Shown piece after piece: positions 1 through 11,147 of a DNA stretch of 64,000 bases. Both the position numbers and the translations under genes were made by a program. Origin of the DNA: Austropuccinia psidii (taxonomy: Eukaryota > Basidiomycota > Pucciniomycetes > Pucciniales > Sphaerophragmiaceae); contig JALGQZ010000008.1 of NCBI GenBank assembly GCA_023105745.1, positions 21,761,866 through 21,825,865 on the forward strand, written 5' to 3'. Within the stretch, counting starts at the first letter, position 1. Every line of letters starts with the position of its first letter. Under the pieces are notes generated by a model. That model was not told the origin of the DNA. It was given only the letters and a program-made list of their open reading frames with translations, and did no database searches.

Positions 1-138
1 GTGACTTTCCTCCTTCTTGAAATGTCTTTTATGAGCGATTTTGGCTCAGGTCATACCTTAGTGGGAGGTTTGCTCTACCATTGGTTGATGGTATCTTGAT
101 TTCATGCTTGTGCTCTGGTTTTGAGTCACAGGCTGACA
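1..138 (-). repeat. Inverted fragment of the element A LTR start
   Basis: The reverse complement of this stretch follows the first part of the LTR at 1430-2868, from its TGTCAGCCTG terminus onward, with substitutions and small indels. The LTR terminus lies at position 138 and faces the forward-oriented copy that begins at about 141, so the two copies stand head to head. It is an old relative and not part of element A. No coding capacity is seen. Confidence 0.75.
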
Positions 139-590
139 ATCATGACAGCAAAATACCATAAACCAATGTAGAAAAAAACCCAAAATGTGAACTAAGCCAA
201 AATATCCTATACACTGTATCAAAAGAGGCAGGAATGTCACCTCTTTGCAAAAACATAGCTCCCCTAATCATGAGACAAAGAATGCAAAAGTTATACAGGC
301 TCAAAATAAGAACTGAAAATAATGCTTAATTTTCATCCCTTTGGGTAATATCCAGAGGGAGAGGCAGAACCCTTTCAAATGGGTGCTCAAATCAAATCCC
401 TCAGTCAGGGATATCCAATAGAACTAGCTAAATAGAGCTAGAATTGAAACTATAGATCTCATAGCTAAATAAGGGTAAGTAAATTATTCACCTCTCATCT
501 AACTTCCATATCTTTGATTCGGTATACTCAAATTTTAGTCTTTTGAGAAAGAGAACTTTTAGAGCTGTGAGACTTTGAGATATGACCACA
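139..590 (+). repeat. Diverged, 5'-truncated LTR of the element A family
   Basis: From CATGACAGC at 141 the sequence follows the element A LTR from about its 33rd base, with shared landmarks such as CCATAAACCAATG, TCACCTCT and CTCATCTAACTT. Similarity fades near 590. The first 32 bases of the LTR are missing here, exactly where the inverted fragment abuts. No internal region or second LTR can be matched to it. Confidence 0.65.
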
Positions 591-1424
591 CATCCAAAAA
601 GGTCACAAAACAACTTTGAAATATTTATTTTAATAATAACAATTTAAATTATCATCTTAAAATAAATGAAAATTCCATAAAAAGTCATAAAAGCTTGATT
701 ATCTTAGAAGCCATTGAATAAATATTTGAAATAAATTACACCATTGGATTCCCCATGAAACACTTCACATATTGCATTTTTATGTCATATCTGAAAAGCC
801 AATACCTATTCAGATAACCTGAATATATGAACTTTTATGCTCAGTGAATATATTCATGGCTTTTAGCTCATACCTCTTGAAATATACATGATAGAGTGTT
901 GAACAAAAGATTAACTTATTTCATAATTACTGTAATAATCTATTTGTAAGGTTTATTCAGAAAATTATAAACAAGGTTATAACTTACAATGGATTATTGA
1001 GAAAATTCCAATAGCTGTTGACCACTTTGCTGTGAAAGTGGTTCAAGCTTCAAGAAATCAGATAATGAAGTCCCAAGCAATCAGAATTCACTCTATGAAT
1101 GGCTGTTGCATGTATAACTCAAGAATCATTAATGATAAAAGTTTAAGTGTAAAATTGATTATTTATGATTACTCACTGTAGCTTTACTTTGCTTTTAACA
1201 GTTATATAAGTGATAAAATTGGTGAATACTATCATATCATAGTAAATGCTAATAAGATCCAAGAATTTTAGGCTTCTTCCAAGAATATGATTCCAGCAAG
1301 TTGAGAGTTATAGTGATGGCTCTAAATAATGGGGTAATAATGAGATAGGATGGTTCAATTATGATGTAATCATCACTAAACCTTAAAGTACTGATCAATT
1401 CCAGTGTTTAAAATTAGTACACAT
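591..1424. other. AT-rich spacer without recognisable gene
   Basis: Only short open frames occur and no motif, RNA gene or repeat boundary was recognised. This is the left flank into which element A inserted; the last five bases before the element (CTACT) form its target-site duplication. Confidence 0.5.
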
Positions 1425-1429
1425 CTACT

Positions 1430-2868
1430 TGTCAGCCTGTGACTCAAAACCAGAGCACAAGCATGACAGCCAAAATACCATAAACCAATGGTATAGCCAA
1501 AATACCACCAAAACATGGAGCTGAGCCAAATTAGCTCAAAAGGTATCAAAAGAAAGAGGAAACTCACCTCTTCCTGAAAATATAAGTCCCATCACCATAG
1601 GACAAGAAATAACAAAGTTATTCCTGCTCAAAGTTATTGCTGAGCATAAACCTTAATTTTCACCTCTCATCTAAAATCTAGAAGGAGAGGCTTAACCCCA
1701 TCAAATGGGTATTCAAAATGAAGCTCTAAGCCAGGGCTATCCAATGGTACTAGCCAAACTGAGCTAGCACCAGTATTACTTGAGTTATGGTCAAATTCAG
1801 ACCAAATAAGGGTGAACAAAACATTCACCTCTCATCTAACTTTTACAGTTTTAGTGTGAGATACTTAAAGTGGGGTCTTTTTGGAAAGAGCACAATCAGG
1901 GCTATCTGATGGTGTCATCCATTTCTTCATATCTCAACTAGAACAGAAGTTATTGGCCAAACAAGCTTAATACAGCTTTTGCCCAAAACACACCAATGTA
2001 TAAAAACACTTGTACATGGGATAACTTTGCCATATTTAATGATAACCATGTCAGGTTGGGTACCATTGTATAGAGCTCATACAGGGCTATTCAATGAACC
2101 AACTTTGAGCTTGATATCTCAAAAACTGGCAGAGTTATGGCAATTTTAAGGTAAAAATCCCACCTGCTGTCATATACAGCCTTACCATGGGATAATACCC
2201 TATAACCATGAATATGAGGTGTCAAATAGACGAAGAAGCATGTTTTTACTTCAATACCTCATATGTCAGTCAATACTGGGGTCCCATACAGTTTCTGTAC
2301 AGCATTCTACGCGTCATACACGTCAGAATCAGGCTGTGAGGTCCCCAGATGAAAATTTTCACCCTGTATTGGTGAAAACTGCCCAGATGTGGTTTCAAAA
2401 CCACATCTGAGCCCAATACAGGGTATACAGGCTGTTTGCAAACCACAAGCCTGTCATGAGGAGTGAAAAATCTTTACTTCCTCTACGTGAAAAGGTCTAA
2501 TAACCTTTTCACCTCAATTTCAGGATAAAAGGAGGGCTTTTCACTGCCAAAACCCTTTCCTCATCCTGCTCTTGAATAACCTACGTAGTAAACTGTCAAA
2601 AACAGTTTTACTCTTGGTTAAATAATCAGGTATACTCTTAATTTAAAGTATTGTAGTCTTTATTATTGTAATCCAACAGGTAAAGCTGCACCCAGGGCTT
2701 TCAACAGCGCTCACCACCACTATATCTCTATAGTAAAGCCCTTTAAATCTTAAATTAAATCAATTATTATCAATCTTATCATCTTTTAAAACCATTCTTA
2801 CCGTGTCACAGTCATAGTTAAAGCTTGTAAATACTCATATACACCTTTATCATAGACTCAGCCTGACA
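1430..2868 (+). repeat. Left LTR of element A
   Basis: It begins TGTCAGCCTG and ends CAGCCTGACA, which are near-perfect inverted repeats of each other. It aligns over its full length with 9694-11142. The only length difference is a 10-bp duplication (TTACTCTTGA-type) in the right copy near its 3' third. The 3' part holds a row of strong hairpins. The open frame at 2219-2410 lies across those hairpins and is not considered a gene. Confidence 0.95.
2362..2612 (+). other. Row of four hairpins inside the LTR
   Basis: Four stem-loops follow one another. The first has an outer stem 2362-2372 with 2413-2423 (11 bp) and an inner stem 2384-2395 with 2398-2409 (12 bp, 2-nt loop). The second is 2427-2433 with 2448-2454 plus an inner 5-bp stem. 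The third is 2487-2496 with 2503-2512 (10 bp, 6-nt loop). The fourth is 2587-2595 with 2603-2612 (one bulge). All are also present in the right LTR. The position near the 3' end of the LTR suggests a folded leader RNA (R-U5), possibly for packaging, dimerisation or translation control; this role is inference. Confidence 0.7.
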
Positions 2869-2871
2869 TTT

Positions 2872-2885
2872 TGGGGGCCTGGCCG
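2872..2885 (+). promoter_or_regulatory. Primer-binding site matching tRNA-Pro(AGG)
   Basis: Three bases after the left LTR lies TGGGGGCCTGGCCG, which is complementary over 14 bases to the 3' end of a charged tRNA-Pro. The relevant tRNA end (T-stem, acceptor CCAGGCC, discriminator C, then CCA) can be read directly from the tRNA-Pro gene at 19641-19676 in this window. It is the expected start of minus-strand DNA synthesis. Confidence 0.85.
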
Positions 2886-3465
2886 TGTTTTTTTTGACTT
2901 TTTGGACCTTACAAGTAAGTCTTTTCTCTTTTTTATGACTTATTAACCATTGTTTTTATCTTTTTTAGGCGTAATTTCTTTATTTAAATATATATATTAT
3001 ATATATTTATCCTTTTTTATACATACTCATATATTAAAGAGTATTATTCACGTGGCTAATACCCACTGAATTTAATTATTTTTGGCATGTTTTGTATATA
3101 AAAATACATAAGCCATCAATAAAGTCCTGTATTCTTGACTGAATAAGGACACCTCTGACTGAAAAACCATCAGTTGAGGCGTGGTGAAGTGTATTGTTAA
3201 TTCAATAACACTTGTATACAAACCACTTTTACAGAGTACACTTGCAAACCACAAGTGTATCTGTGGGATACTGGCACACAAACAGTGTGACAGGGCACCA
3301 TAAGCTGTATTTTTGACGTGAAATTGTTAATTCAATTACACTGTCATTATACAAGGGCACATTGTAATAATATACAAGCCCAGAGGCCATTCTTAGACGT
3401 GCAAAACCAGCCATTTAAGAAGTCTTAACTGACATAAGCCCTCTTTTTTTCCTGTTTTGATTCAG
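2886..3465 (+). other. 5' leader of element A with probable leader intron
   Basis: A consensus donor GTAAGT lies at 2915-2920 and a strong acceptor (pyrimidine tract then TTCAG) ends at 3465. Removing 2915-3465 would join an A at 2914 to TG at 3466 and create the ATG of the accessory ORF. Otherwise the leader is AT-rich with no long frame. The donor lies just downstream of the primer-binding site. Confidence 0.5.
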
Positions 3466-4534
3466 TGGAAGAAAACTATATCCCACTTGAGACCCAGTCA
3501 CAGGCCAACACACCAGTGACACCCTCAGAACCAGAGGGCAGCAAGGGTAAAGGAAAAAGGCTTAGTGAAGGCCTCATTACAGCCAAGAAGTGGACACCAA
3601 TAGCCACTCAGAGGAGTAGAAAACCACGAAACTCTGCTTCAATACAAGGTAAACCAACCTTAACCACTTGTACAGGGAAGATTACAATTATTAACCCAGT
3701 TGTAACTTCCAAAGGCAAACTGCCCAAATCAGCAGATAACAAATTTGTACAAGGCACAGTCAAAGGTAAATACCCTAAGAACATAAAGTTTTTGACTGCT
3801 TGCAAACACTGATATGTCCCCTGCACACCTCAGAGACCTTGGCTTCCAAAGGAAGCAGCCAGAGGACAGAGCAGGAATGTCTAGAACCAGAAGACCTGAA
3901 AGAAGACACATTGGACACAGTGGTGGATGGCAAAACAATGAGGGAGATAATATCAACCTTGCCATTCACACTCCAATTCAACAGAAACCTCAAACCAGAG
4001 GACTGGAAGGATATGGATCAAGTTCTTCAAATCCACCAACTCCTCAAAGATTTGTTTCAATGGAGCATGGACAACAAGAGGTTCAACCTAGCAACTCACT
4101 GGGCAGAACTGGGATCAAGTTGCCAGAAGATCTGTCTCAAAGAGATAGACTTCAAAGACCTTATGGTAATCACCAAGGGTTGGAATCCTACCAGGCAGCA
4201 TAGACTCCTGGAGGCAAGGGCACAGAGGATAAGGGAGAATCAAGCCACTATCCAAGCTATAGAAGAACAGTTAACCCAGACAGGGCCTACTCAGATTCCT
4301 TCAGGTTCACAAGGAGCATGCCAAATCAGCTCTCCAGTGGCTTCACACCATTCAGAAACCAGCAGATCAGTGGCCAAGAGTCACCATTCTTCACAATTCC
4401 AGGAAGTTTCCAGGAGAAGACAAGGCAACAAGGGCAAGAACAAAGCCTCCTTCAACCAGAGGAGGAAAGAGTCAGACCCCATGATCCAGAAGCTGTTAGA
4501 TTTGGTAAAAGAAGTACACAAGAACCAGAAGTAG
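3466..4534 (+). CDS. Spliced accessory ORF overlapping gag (+1 frame), element A
   Basis: Exon 3466-3765 joins across a canonical intron (3766-3833) to 3834-4534, giving an uninterrupted frame of about 333 residues. The first exon has no ATG of its own in frame; its start is probably built by the upstream splice (A at 2914 plus TG at 3466). The first 100 residues are basic and low-complexity. A helical domain follows, with the pattern F-x5-RF-x6-HW-x4-S and KGWNP, then a serine- and glutamine-rich basic tail ending in a short helix. The second exon lies wholly inside the gag-pol frame but one base shifted. A related domain (W, S, GWSP pattern, basic tail, C-terminal helix) sits in the same place and register in element B. 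The function is unknown; it may be a nucleocapsid-like or structural Gag partner. Confidence 0.6.
3766..3833 (+). other. Predicted intron with tandem acceptor, element A
   Basis: The donor is AAAG|GTAAAT, a CTGAT branch-like site lies at 3809-3813 and the acceptor is CCTCAG at 3831-3833 (68 bp). The acceptor reads CAGAG, so a second AG ends at 3835. Use of the first AG keeps the accessory frame. Use of the second, two bases later, would place the same first exon in the gag-pol frame. A G at position -3 makes the second AG a weak acceptor by ordinary rules. Confidence 0.6.
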
Positions 4535-5127
4535 TTGTAAACCACTCTAGAATCAGTAGTCCTAGTAATAGAAACATTACCCCCACTCAGACTGAAAATA
4601 ACATTATCACATCTGAGAGTAACATCAACAGTGACACACTGTGGTTACAAATGTCCCAATATGCTGAGCAATCTGCAAAGCAGGCTACAGAATTTGCAGC
4701 TGCCCAAGAGAGGATGAGAAAAACTCAAGCCTCATTGGAGCAGATAGTTAAAAACCTTCAGGAAGGATATGCTCAACTGAGCAAAGCCTCTGAAGAAACC
4801 AACAAGAGACTGAATCAAGTCTCTGAAGAACAACACCATAGTAGCAGGGACAGGGAGTGTCTGAACCAAGACATCAACAAATTGTTTGATGCCTACCATA
4901 GCTTGAAGCCCCAACCACAAGGCCAAGCTATGGAGAATCCATATCAACCAGATGACATCAAACCAGATGCCATGTTGTTGAAGAAGGCAAGATCTCCATC
5001 ACAATACCAGGATGGAGATGGCATGTCTTATTCAGAGAAGGAAGCCTTGAAACAGCTTCCTGAAGCCTCAAGCTGGCCCAAATTCTCTGTATCAGGAGAA
5101 TATGATCATATGGAACTCATAGATTAG
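3814..5127 (+). pseudogene. gag: 5' gag of element A, interrupted by TAG codons
   Basis: This frame starts at ATG 3814, is stopped by TAG at 4201-4203, reopens and runs to TAG at 5125-5127. It is in the same register as the pol frame that follows, so the three pieces were one Gag-Pol frame. The N-terminal part is rich in Gln, Ser, Arg and Pro and overlaps the accessory ORF. From about 4630 it has a predicted coiled coil (repeated Q/E/K-rich heptads around the stretch encoded 4650-4890). It ends in the first part of the retrotransposon Gag (capsid) domain, WPKFS...GEYDHMELID. The second TAG falls inside the capsid domain, where element B has an amino acid, so it is more likely a disabling mutation than programmed readthrough. 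Confidence 0.75.
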
Positions 5128-8100
5128 ATTGATGGACTCTTCATTGATGTACCAAGCATACCAGATTACTGGATTACTGCTAGACTGAATACTGCATTTA
5201 AAGGTCATGCAAGTATATGGTACACTGAAATGAAAGAAATCCATGGCAGAAGAAATTGGCCATGGTGGAAGAGTCAAATAATCCAAAAGTACAGTAATGG
5301 AACTTGGATATGGCAAAAGACCATGTCATTTGAAAATGACAAATACTCTGTGGATAAAGATCCATATGAGTGGTGTCTTAGACAGTCTAAAAGACTTAAA
5401 GCCATTGATCCTCAAATGAACATTCAAATGAGGAATCATAAACTTCTGACACAACTGCCAGGAGAACTAGAGCATGCAGTAAAGTGCAGATGCAACCAAA
5501 ATTGCACTCTAGATGATATAGCCAATACCTTACAAGACATAAGGAAAAGGACTAATATAGGGAAATTCACCCCATATAGAAGCAATAGTTTCAAAGAGAA
5601 ACAACCTTTCAGGGTAGAGTTTAAAGACAAACCCAGAGAAAGAGTGGCAGAAGTGGCAAAGAAGAAGAATTCTTGTCACAATTGTGGTTCAACAGATCAC
5701 TATGCCAACAACTGCCCAAAAGCAAAGAAGAAAGTCTATGCTATAGAAAAAGTCCCTGAAGAAGAACCTCCAACAGAGGATTCTGAATCAGACTCTATGG
5801 GTGATGCCATCAGGGAACCATCTGATGAGGATCAAGACCCAAGAGAGGAATTTCTAGTGGAATACCAAGAGGAAACCCCACTAGAAATCCAGGATATACA
5901 GTTGGAAGCAGGCATGCCACAAGACACTGCCAACAAGAACTTGTGTAAACACACACAAGATGCACAAACATTCCTGGTTACACCAACCAAAGGAATGGCA
6001 TACATACATGGAACAGCCACAAAAATGACTGTATGTATTGACAATGCTCAGCACCCATTGATCATTGACAGTGGAGCACACTGCTCCATAGTGGCCAGAA
6101 ATTATCTGGATAACCACTTCCCAAACTGGGAAAAAGAACTCTTGCCCACCAGGGCAAAGAACTTTAAGAGTGCATCTGGAAAGATGACCTCTATTGGGAC
6201 AATTATCAAAGAGATAATTATACCCCACAGAAAAGGTAATATCAGACTCAACCCAGAGTTTGTAGTGCTTGAAGATGCCCACATCCAAGGGTTTTTACTG
6301 GGAACAGATTACCAGAGAATGTATGGCATAGATATTTACAATAGTAAAAATAGACATATTACCATTGGTACTAACAAGGAAAAGAAATTTTCTCTTGATA
6401 TATACCAGATATCTTCTCAGGACCCACTGGAAGAACTTCTGAGAGAATTCAGAGAGGGACAGTTTAGCACTACCCTCACCAGTAAACAAAAACTAAGTTT
6501 ACTGAAGATGCTGAGGAAGAATAGACCAGCATTTGCCATTGGTGAAGAACCATTAGGCAAGATCAAAGGCCATGATATAGAACTATATCTGGATGTAGAA
6601 AGGCCTTATCCACCCATGTTAAGGAGACCTCCTTACCCAGCAAGTCTGGAGACCAGGAAAGAGATTGAGAAACATATCCATGAACTCCTGGACATGGATG
6701 TCATTAGGAAGATTGGACATAATGAAATAGTGGAAATCACCACTCCTGTCCTAATCACCTGGCATGATGGCAAGTCTAGACTGTGTGGAGACTTCAGAGC
6801 CCTGAACAACTACACAAAAGCAGACAGGTATCCTATACCAAGGATACCTCATGCCTTGGATAAATTGGCCAAAGCCAAATACATAACTAAGATGGATTGT
6901 ATGAAGGGCTTCCACCAAAATGGAGTTAAACCAAACTCCATGAAATTACTCAGAATTATATGCCATATGGGCATATATGAGTACACCAGGATGCCATTTG
7001 GCATCAAGAATGCACCAGCCCACTTCCAAAGGATGATGGACACCATATTTCAAGAAGAAATAATGGAAGGCTGGATGGTAGTATACATTGATGATATCAT
7101 TATATACTCAGAGACATGGGAAGACCAGGTACAATACATAGACAGAGTGCTAAGTAAATGTACACCCATCAATCTGAAAATTTCACTTAAAAAGTGTAAT
7201 TTTGGCCAACAAGAGCTGCTAGCTCTAGGACACAAAGTCTCAGGCCTTAGTCTGGCAATTGACCAGAACAAAGTAGCAGCAGTACTGCAAAAGCCAGTAC
7301 CAAAGAACATCAAAGAGATGCAATCTTTCCTTGGGTTTGCTAGCTACTATAGAAACCACATTAAGAACTTTGCACACATAACCAGTAGTTTATACAAGTT
7401 ATGCTCAAAGGATGTAGTTTTTGAAATAACCAAGGAAAGGAGGGATGCATATGAGAGGATCAAATATGAACTCACTAATGCACCTGTGCTCATCTTGCCT
7501 GACTTTGAACTACCATTCAAGTTATATATAGATGCAGCATGCAGCCAAGGCTTGGGAGCAGCCCTTCACCAAAGACAAATTGTGGATGGTGAACCAAGAG
7601 AAGGTGTAATATGTTACATCTCCAGGCAGCTGAAAGATTCAGAAGCCAGGTATGGGGCCACCCAGACAGAATGTTTATGTCTAGTCTGGGCTCTAGAAAA
7701 ACTCCATTACTATTTGGAGGGTGCAGTCTTTGAAGTCTACACAGACTGCACAGCCTTGAAGTCTTTACTAAACATGAAGACTACTAATAGACACATGCTG
7801 AGATGGCAAATAGCCATCCAGGAGTATAGAGGGAACATGACCATCATATACAAGGAAGGTAAAAGCCATACCAATGCAGATGGCCTTAGCAGATGGCCAC
7901 TGGACAATGTCAAAAGCAATCCAGCTTATGACCCTGAAGTTGCTGCAAAAATTCCTATCCATTTTATGGAAATAGATAGGAAGAAGAACTTCAGATTCTC
8001 TGAATGGGCACCAGGGAGTGGTACCCTTGACAGTGGAAACACTGATTCAGAAGGGACAGAAACCCCCATACTGGGGATAAGTTCCTCAGAACTGCACAAT

Positions 8101-9669
8101 GAATTCTTCAATGCAGTACTGAAATCTTATGCTAAACACAAACAGTGTAGCATACTAATCCAACTCCTTCAGCAAAAATACAGGAGCCCAGAACTGGAAA
8201 CCCAGCTGGAGGAACCCTGGTTGAGGGCCTATAAGGACAATAAATTCTTCCTTATAGATGGCCTGATCTATCACAGAGACAAGCACACCAGTGCACTCAC
8301 AGTGATAGACAGAGACCACATCTCTTTAATCCTGCAGGAATGCCATGACTGCCCCTACATGGGACACATGAGTGAGGACAGGACTAAGGAGAGGGTAGCA
8401 AGCACAGCTTGGTGGCCCAAGTGGGAGCAAGAGTTGAGTGAATACATCAACACTTGTGAAAGATGCCAAAAGGCAAATAGAAAACATGGGAAGAAATATG
8501 GGTTGCTTCAACACATAGAAGAACCCAAACACCCATGGGAAACCATCAACATGGACTGGGTCACAGCACTTGTCCCAGGAGGCAAAGAAAACTACAATGC
8601 CTGCTTAATCATAGTTGATAGGTTCAGCAAGAGCATGAGATGTCTACCATGCCATAAAGAGGACACAGCCATGGACACTGCTCTGTTATTTTGGAATAAC
8701 ATCATATCCACCTGTGGAGTCCCTAAGATCATAATTAGTGACAGGGACCCAAAATTTAAATCTGAATTTTGGACCAATTTATATGACATGCTTGGCACCA
8801 AGCTTGCTTTTTCCACAGCTTACCATCCACAAACAGATGGCCTAGCTGAGAGGATGATCCAAACAATGGAGGACATCCTCAGGAGGTTCTGTGCCTATGG
8901 CATGGAATACAAGGACCATGAGGGATATACCCATGATTGGGTCACCCACTTACCAGCAGTCCAACTGGCTTATAATACAAGCCAGCACTCTACCACAGGA
9001 AAAACACCTGCACTGGTAGAGAAAGGGTGGAATCCCCTGTTACCTGTGGATCACTTGAAGAAAAATCTTCTGACCATCCACCCCACAGCCAAAGACTTCC
9101 ATGATATGTGGAAGAAAGCCTGTGATACTGCTGCCAAATGCATAGCTGAGGCCAAAGAGTACAACAAGCAAAGGTGGGACAAGTCACATATGGAACCTGA
9201 CTTCAAGGAAGGGGACCAGGTGTTAGTGTCTACACTGAACTTTAACAACCTCAAAGGACCTAAGAAAATGAGAGACTCATTTGTAGGGCCCTTCACTATC
9301 ATTAAGTTGATAGGGAGGAATGCAGTAGAAGTCAAGCTCACTGAGGAGTTTTCTAGGAAACACCCAGTCTTTCCAGTGAGCCTGGTCAAACCATACTTCC
9401 AAACAGAGGAGGATAAATTCTCCTCCAGGAAGAAAAACATTACTCCACCAGAAATAGTGGAAGTAGAAGACTCTCCTGGACCTGTGAGTAAAATCATCAG
9501 GGCCAGAAAAATCAGACTTAATGGGAAGGATCAGAGACAATATCTAGTCAGATTCAAGAACCAGACAGCTGACAAAGACAAATGGTTGGCAGAGGATGCC
9601 ATACCAGATGGGAACCTTCATTTAAGGAGATTCAGAGCCTCTAGGAGGACTGAACAGTCTCATCAATGA
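5128..9669 (+). CDS. pol: Gag-Pol remainder of element A (capsid end to chromodomain)
   Basis: The frame is open from the TAG at 5125-5127 to TGA at 9667-9669; the first ATG is 5230 (1,479 residues from there). Domains counted from that ATG: rest of capsid (1-130); zinc knuckle C-x2-C-x4-H-x4-C at about 149-162; aspartic protease with DSGA at about 280-283; reverse transcriptase with YIDD at about 619-622; RNase H (DAA, TECL, TDCTA motifs, about 780-890); integrase with H-x6-H...C-x2-C zinc site and catalytic Asp1109, Asp1171, Glu1207 (35 residues between the last two); C-terminal chromodomain (about 1425-1475) of the HP1-like type found in chromoviruses. It would act in virus-like particles and then in chromatin-targeted integration. 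All catalytic motifs are intact, so only the gag stops disable it. Confidence 0.92.
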   Translation: MDGLFIDVPSIPDYWITARLNTAFKGHASIWYTEMKEIHGRRNWPWWKSQIIQKYSNGTWIWQKTMSFENDKYSVDKDPYEWCLRQSKRLKAIDPQMNIQMRNHKLLTQLPGELEHAVKCRCNQNCTLDDIANTLQDIRKRTNIGKFTPYRSNSFKEKQPFRVEFKDKPRERVAEVAKKKNSCHNCGSTDHYANNCPKAKKKVYAIEKVPEEEPPTEDSESDSMGDAIREPSDEDQDPREEFLVEYQEETPLEIQDIQLEAGMPQDTANKNLCKHTQDAQTFLVTPTKGMAYIHGTATKMTVCIDNAQHPLIIDSGAHCSIVARNYLDNHFPNWEKELLPTRAKNFKSASGKMTSIGTIIKEIIIPHRKGNIRLNPEFVVLEDAHIQGFLLGTDYQRMYGIDIYNSKNRHITIGTNKEKKFSLDIYQISSQDPLEELLREFREGQFSTTLTSKQKLSLLKMLRKNRPAFAIGEEPLGKIKGHDIELYLDVERPYPPMLRRPPYPASLETRKEIEKHIHELLDMDVIRKIGHNEIVEITTPVLITWHDGKSRLCGDFRALNNYTKADRYPIPRIPHALDKLAKAKYITKMDCMKGFHQNGVKPNSMKLLRIICHMGIYEYTRMPFGIKNAPAHFQRMMDTIFQEEIMEGWMVVYIDDIIIYSETWEDQVQYIDRVLSKCTPINLKISLKKCNFGQQELLALGHKVSGLSLAIDQNKVAAVLQKPVPKNIKEMQSFLGFASYYRNHIKNFAHITSSLYKLCSKDVVFEITKERRDAYERIKYELTNAPVLILPDFELPFKLYIDAACSQGLGAALHQRQIVDGEPREGVICYISRQLKDSEARYGATQTECLCLVWALEKLHYYLEGAVFEVYTDCTALKSLLNMKTTNRHMLRWQIAIQEYRGNMTIIYKEGKSHTNADGLSRWPLDNVKSNPAYDPEVAAKIPIHFMEIDRKKNFRFSEWAPGSGTLDSGNTDSEGTETPILGISSSELHNEFFNAVLKSYAKHKQCSILIQLLQQKYRSPELETQLEEPWLRAYKDNKFFLIDGLIYHRDKHTSALTVIDRDHISLILQECHDCPYMGHMSEDRTKERVASTAWWPKWEQELSEYINTCERCQKANRKHGKKYGLLQHIEEPKHPWETINMDWVTALVPGGKENYNACLIIVDRFSKSMRCLPCHKEDTAMDTALLFWNNIISTCGVPKIIISDRDPKFKSEFWTNLYDMLGTKLAFSTAYHPQTDGLAERMIQTMEDILRRFCAYGMEYKDHEGYTHDWVTHLPAVQLAYNTSQHSTTGKTPALVEKGWNPLLPVDHLKKNLLTIHPTAKDFHDMWKKACDTAAKCIAEAKEYNKQRWDKSHMEPDFKEGDQVLVSTLNFNNLKGPKKMRDSFVGPFTIIKLIGRNAVEVKLTEEFSRKHPVFPVSLVKPYFQTEEDKFSSRKKNITPPEIVEVEDSPGPVSKIIRARKIRLNGKDQRQYLVRFKNQTADKDKWLAEDAIPDGNLHLRRFRASRRTEQSHQ

Positions 9670-9681
9670 TGAGCCTTTTTT

Positions 9682-9691
9682 AGAGGGAGGG
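9682..9691 (+). promoter_or_regulatory. Polypurine tract of element A
   Basis: AGAGGGAGGG lies two bases before the right LTR (9694). It is the expected RNase H-resistant primer for plus-strand DNA synthesis. Confidence 0.85.
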
Positions 9692-9693
9692 TA

Positions 9694-11142
9694 TGTCAGC
9701 CTGTGACTCAAAACCAGAGCACAAGCATGACAGCCAAAATACCATAAACCAATGGTATAGCCAAAATACCACCAAAACATGGAACTGAGCCAAATTAGCT
9801 CAAAAGGTATCAAAAGAAATAGGAAACTCACCTCTTCCTGAAAATATAAGTCCCATCACCATAGGACAAGAAATAACAAAGTTATTCCTGCTCAAAGTTA
9901 TTGCTGAGCATAAACCTTAATTTTCACCTCTCATCTAAAATCTAGAAGGAGAGGCTTAACCCCATCAAATGGGTATTCAAAATGAAGCTCTAAGCCAGGG
10001 CTATCCAATGGTCCTAGCCAAACTGAGCTAGCACCAGTATTACTTGAGTTATGGTCAAATTCAGACCAAATAAGGGTGAACAAAACATTCACCTCTCATC
10101 TAACTTTTACAGTTTTAGTGTGAGATACTTAAAGTGGGGTCTTTTTGGAAAGAGCACAATCAGGGCTATCTGATGGTGTCATCCATTTTTTCATATCTCA
10201 ACTAGAACAGAAGTTATTGGCCAAACAAGCTTAATACAGCTTTTGCCCAAAACACACCAATGTATAAAAACACTTGTACATGGGATAACTTTGCCATATT
10301 TAATGATAACCATGTCAGGTTGGGTACCATTGTATAGAGCTCATACAGGGCTATTCAATGAACCAACTTTGAGCTTGATATCTCAAAAACCGGCAGAGTT
10401 ATGGCAATTTTAAGGTAAAAATCCCACCTGCTGTCATATACAGCCTTACCATGGGATAATACCCTATAACCATGAATATGAGGTGTCAAATAGACGAAGA
10501 AGCATGTTTATACTTCAATACCTCATATGTCAGTCAATACTGGGGTCCCATACAGTTTCTGTACAGCATTCTACGCGTCATACACGTCAGAATCAGGCTG
10601 TGAGGTCCCCAGATGAAAATTTTCACCCTGTATTGGTGAAAACTGCCCAGATGTGGTTTCAAAACCACATCTGAGCCCAATACAGGGTATACAGGCTGTT
10701 TGCAAACCACAAGCCTGTCATGAGGAGTGAAAAATCTTTACTTCCTCTACGTGAAAAGGTCTAATAACCTTTTCACCTCAATTTCAGGATAAAAGGAGGG
10801 CTTTTCACTGCCAAAACCCTTTCCTCATCCTGCTCTTGAATAACCTACGTAGTAAACTGTCAAAAACAGTTTTACTCTTGGTTACTCTTGAATAAATAAT
10901 CAGGTATACTCTTAATTTAAAGTATTGTAGTCTTTATTATTGTAATCCAACAGGTAAAGCTGCATCCAGGGCTTTCAACAGCGCTCACCACCACTATATC
11001 TCTATAGTAAAGCCCTTTAAATCTTAAATTAAATCAATTATTATCAATCTTATCATCTTTTAAAACCATTCTTACCGTGTCACAGTCATAGTTAAAGCTT
11101 GTAAATACTCATATACACCTTTATCATAGACTCAGCCTGACA
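9694..11142 (+). repeat. Right LTR of element A
   Basis: It is a near-identical copy of 1430-2868, with about seven substitutions over 1.44 kb and one extra 10-bp tandem repeat near 10880. It is followed by CTACT, the target duplication. The same hairpin row is present at 10620-10870. Confidence 0.95.
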
Positions 11143-11147
11143 CTACT

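Larger units (their letters stand above)
1430..11142 (+). mobile_element. Complete chromodomain Ty3/Gypsy retrotransposon (element A)
   Basis: The element is 9.7 kb with two LTRs of 1439 and 1449 bp, TG...CA termini, and the 5-bp target duplication CTACT at 1425-1429 and 11143-11147. A primer-binding site follows the left LTR and a purine tract precedes the right one. The order capsid, zinc knuckle, protease, reverse transcriptase, RNase H, integrase, chromodomain defines a chromovirus-type Metaviridae element. The LTRs differ by about seven substitutions plus one 10-bp insertion, so insertion is recent. Two in-frame TAG codons in gag make this copy unlikely to supply its own Gag-Pol. A second reading frame overlaps the 5' half of gag. 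Confidence 0.95.

Noticed and set aside
2219..2410. 63-codon plus-strand frame present in both LTRs of element A
   Set aside because: It lies across the hairpin row and is duplicated with the LTR; no protein-like features.
5125..5127. TAG as a programmed gag-pol readthrough codon
   Set aside because: It falls within the capsid domain, not at the gag-pol border, and element B has a sense codon there.
9051..9497. 148-codon minus-strand frame opposite pol of element A
   Set aside because: Shadow of the integrase/chromodomain coding strand.
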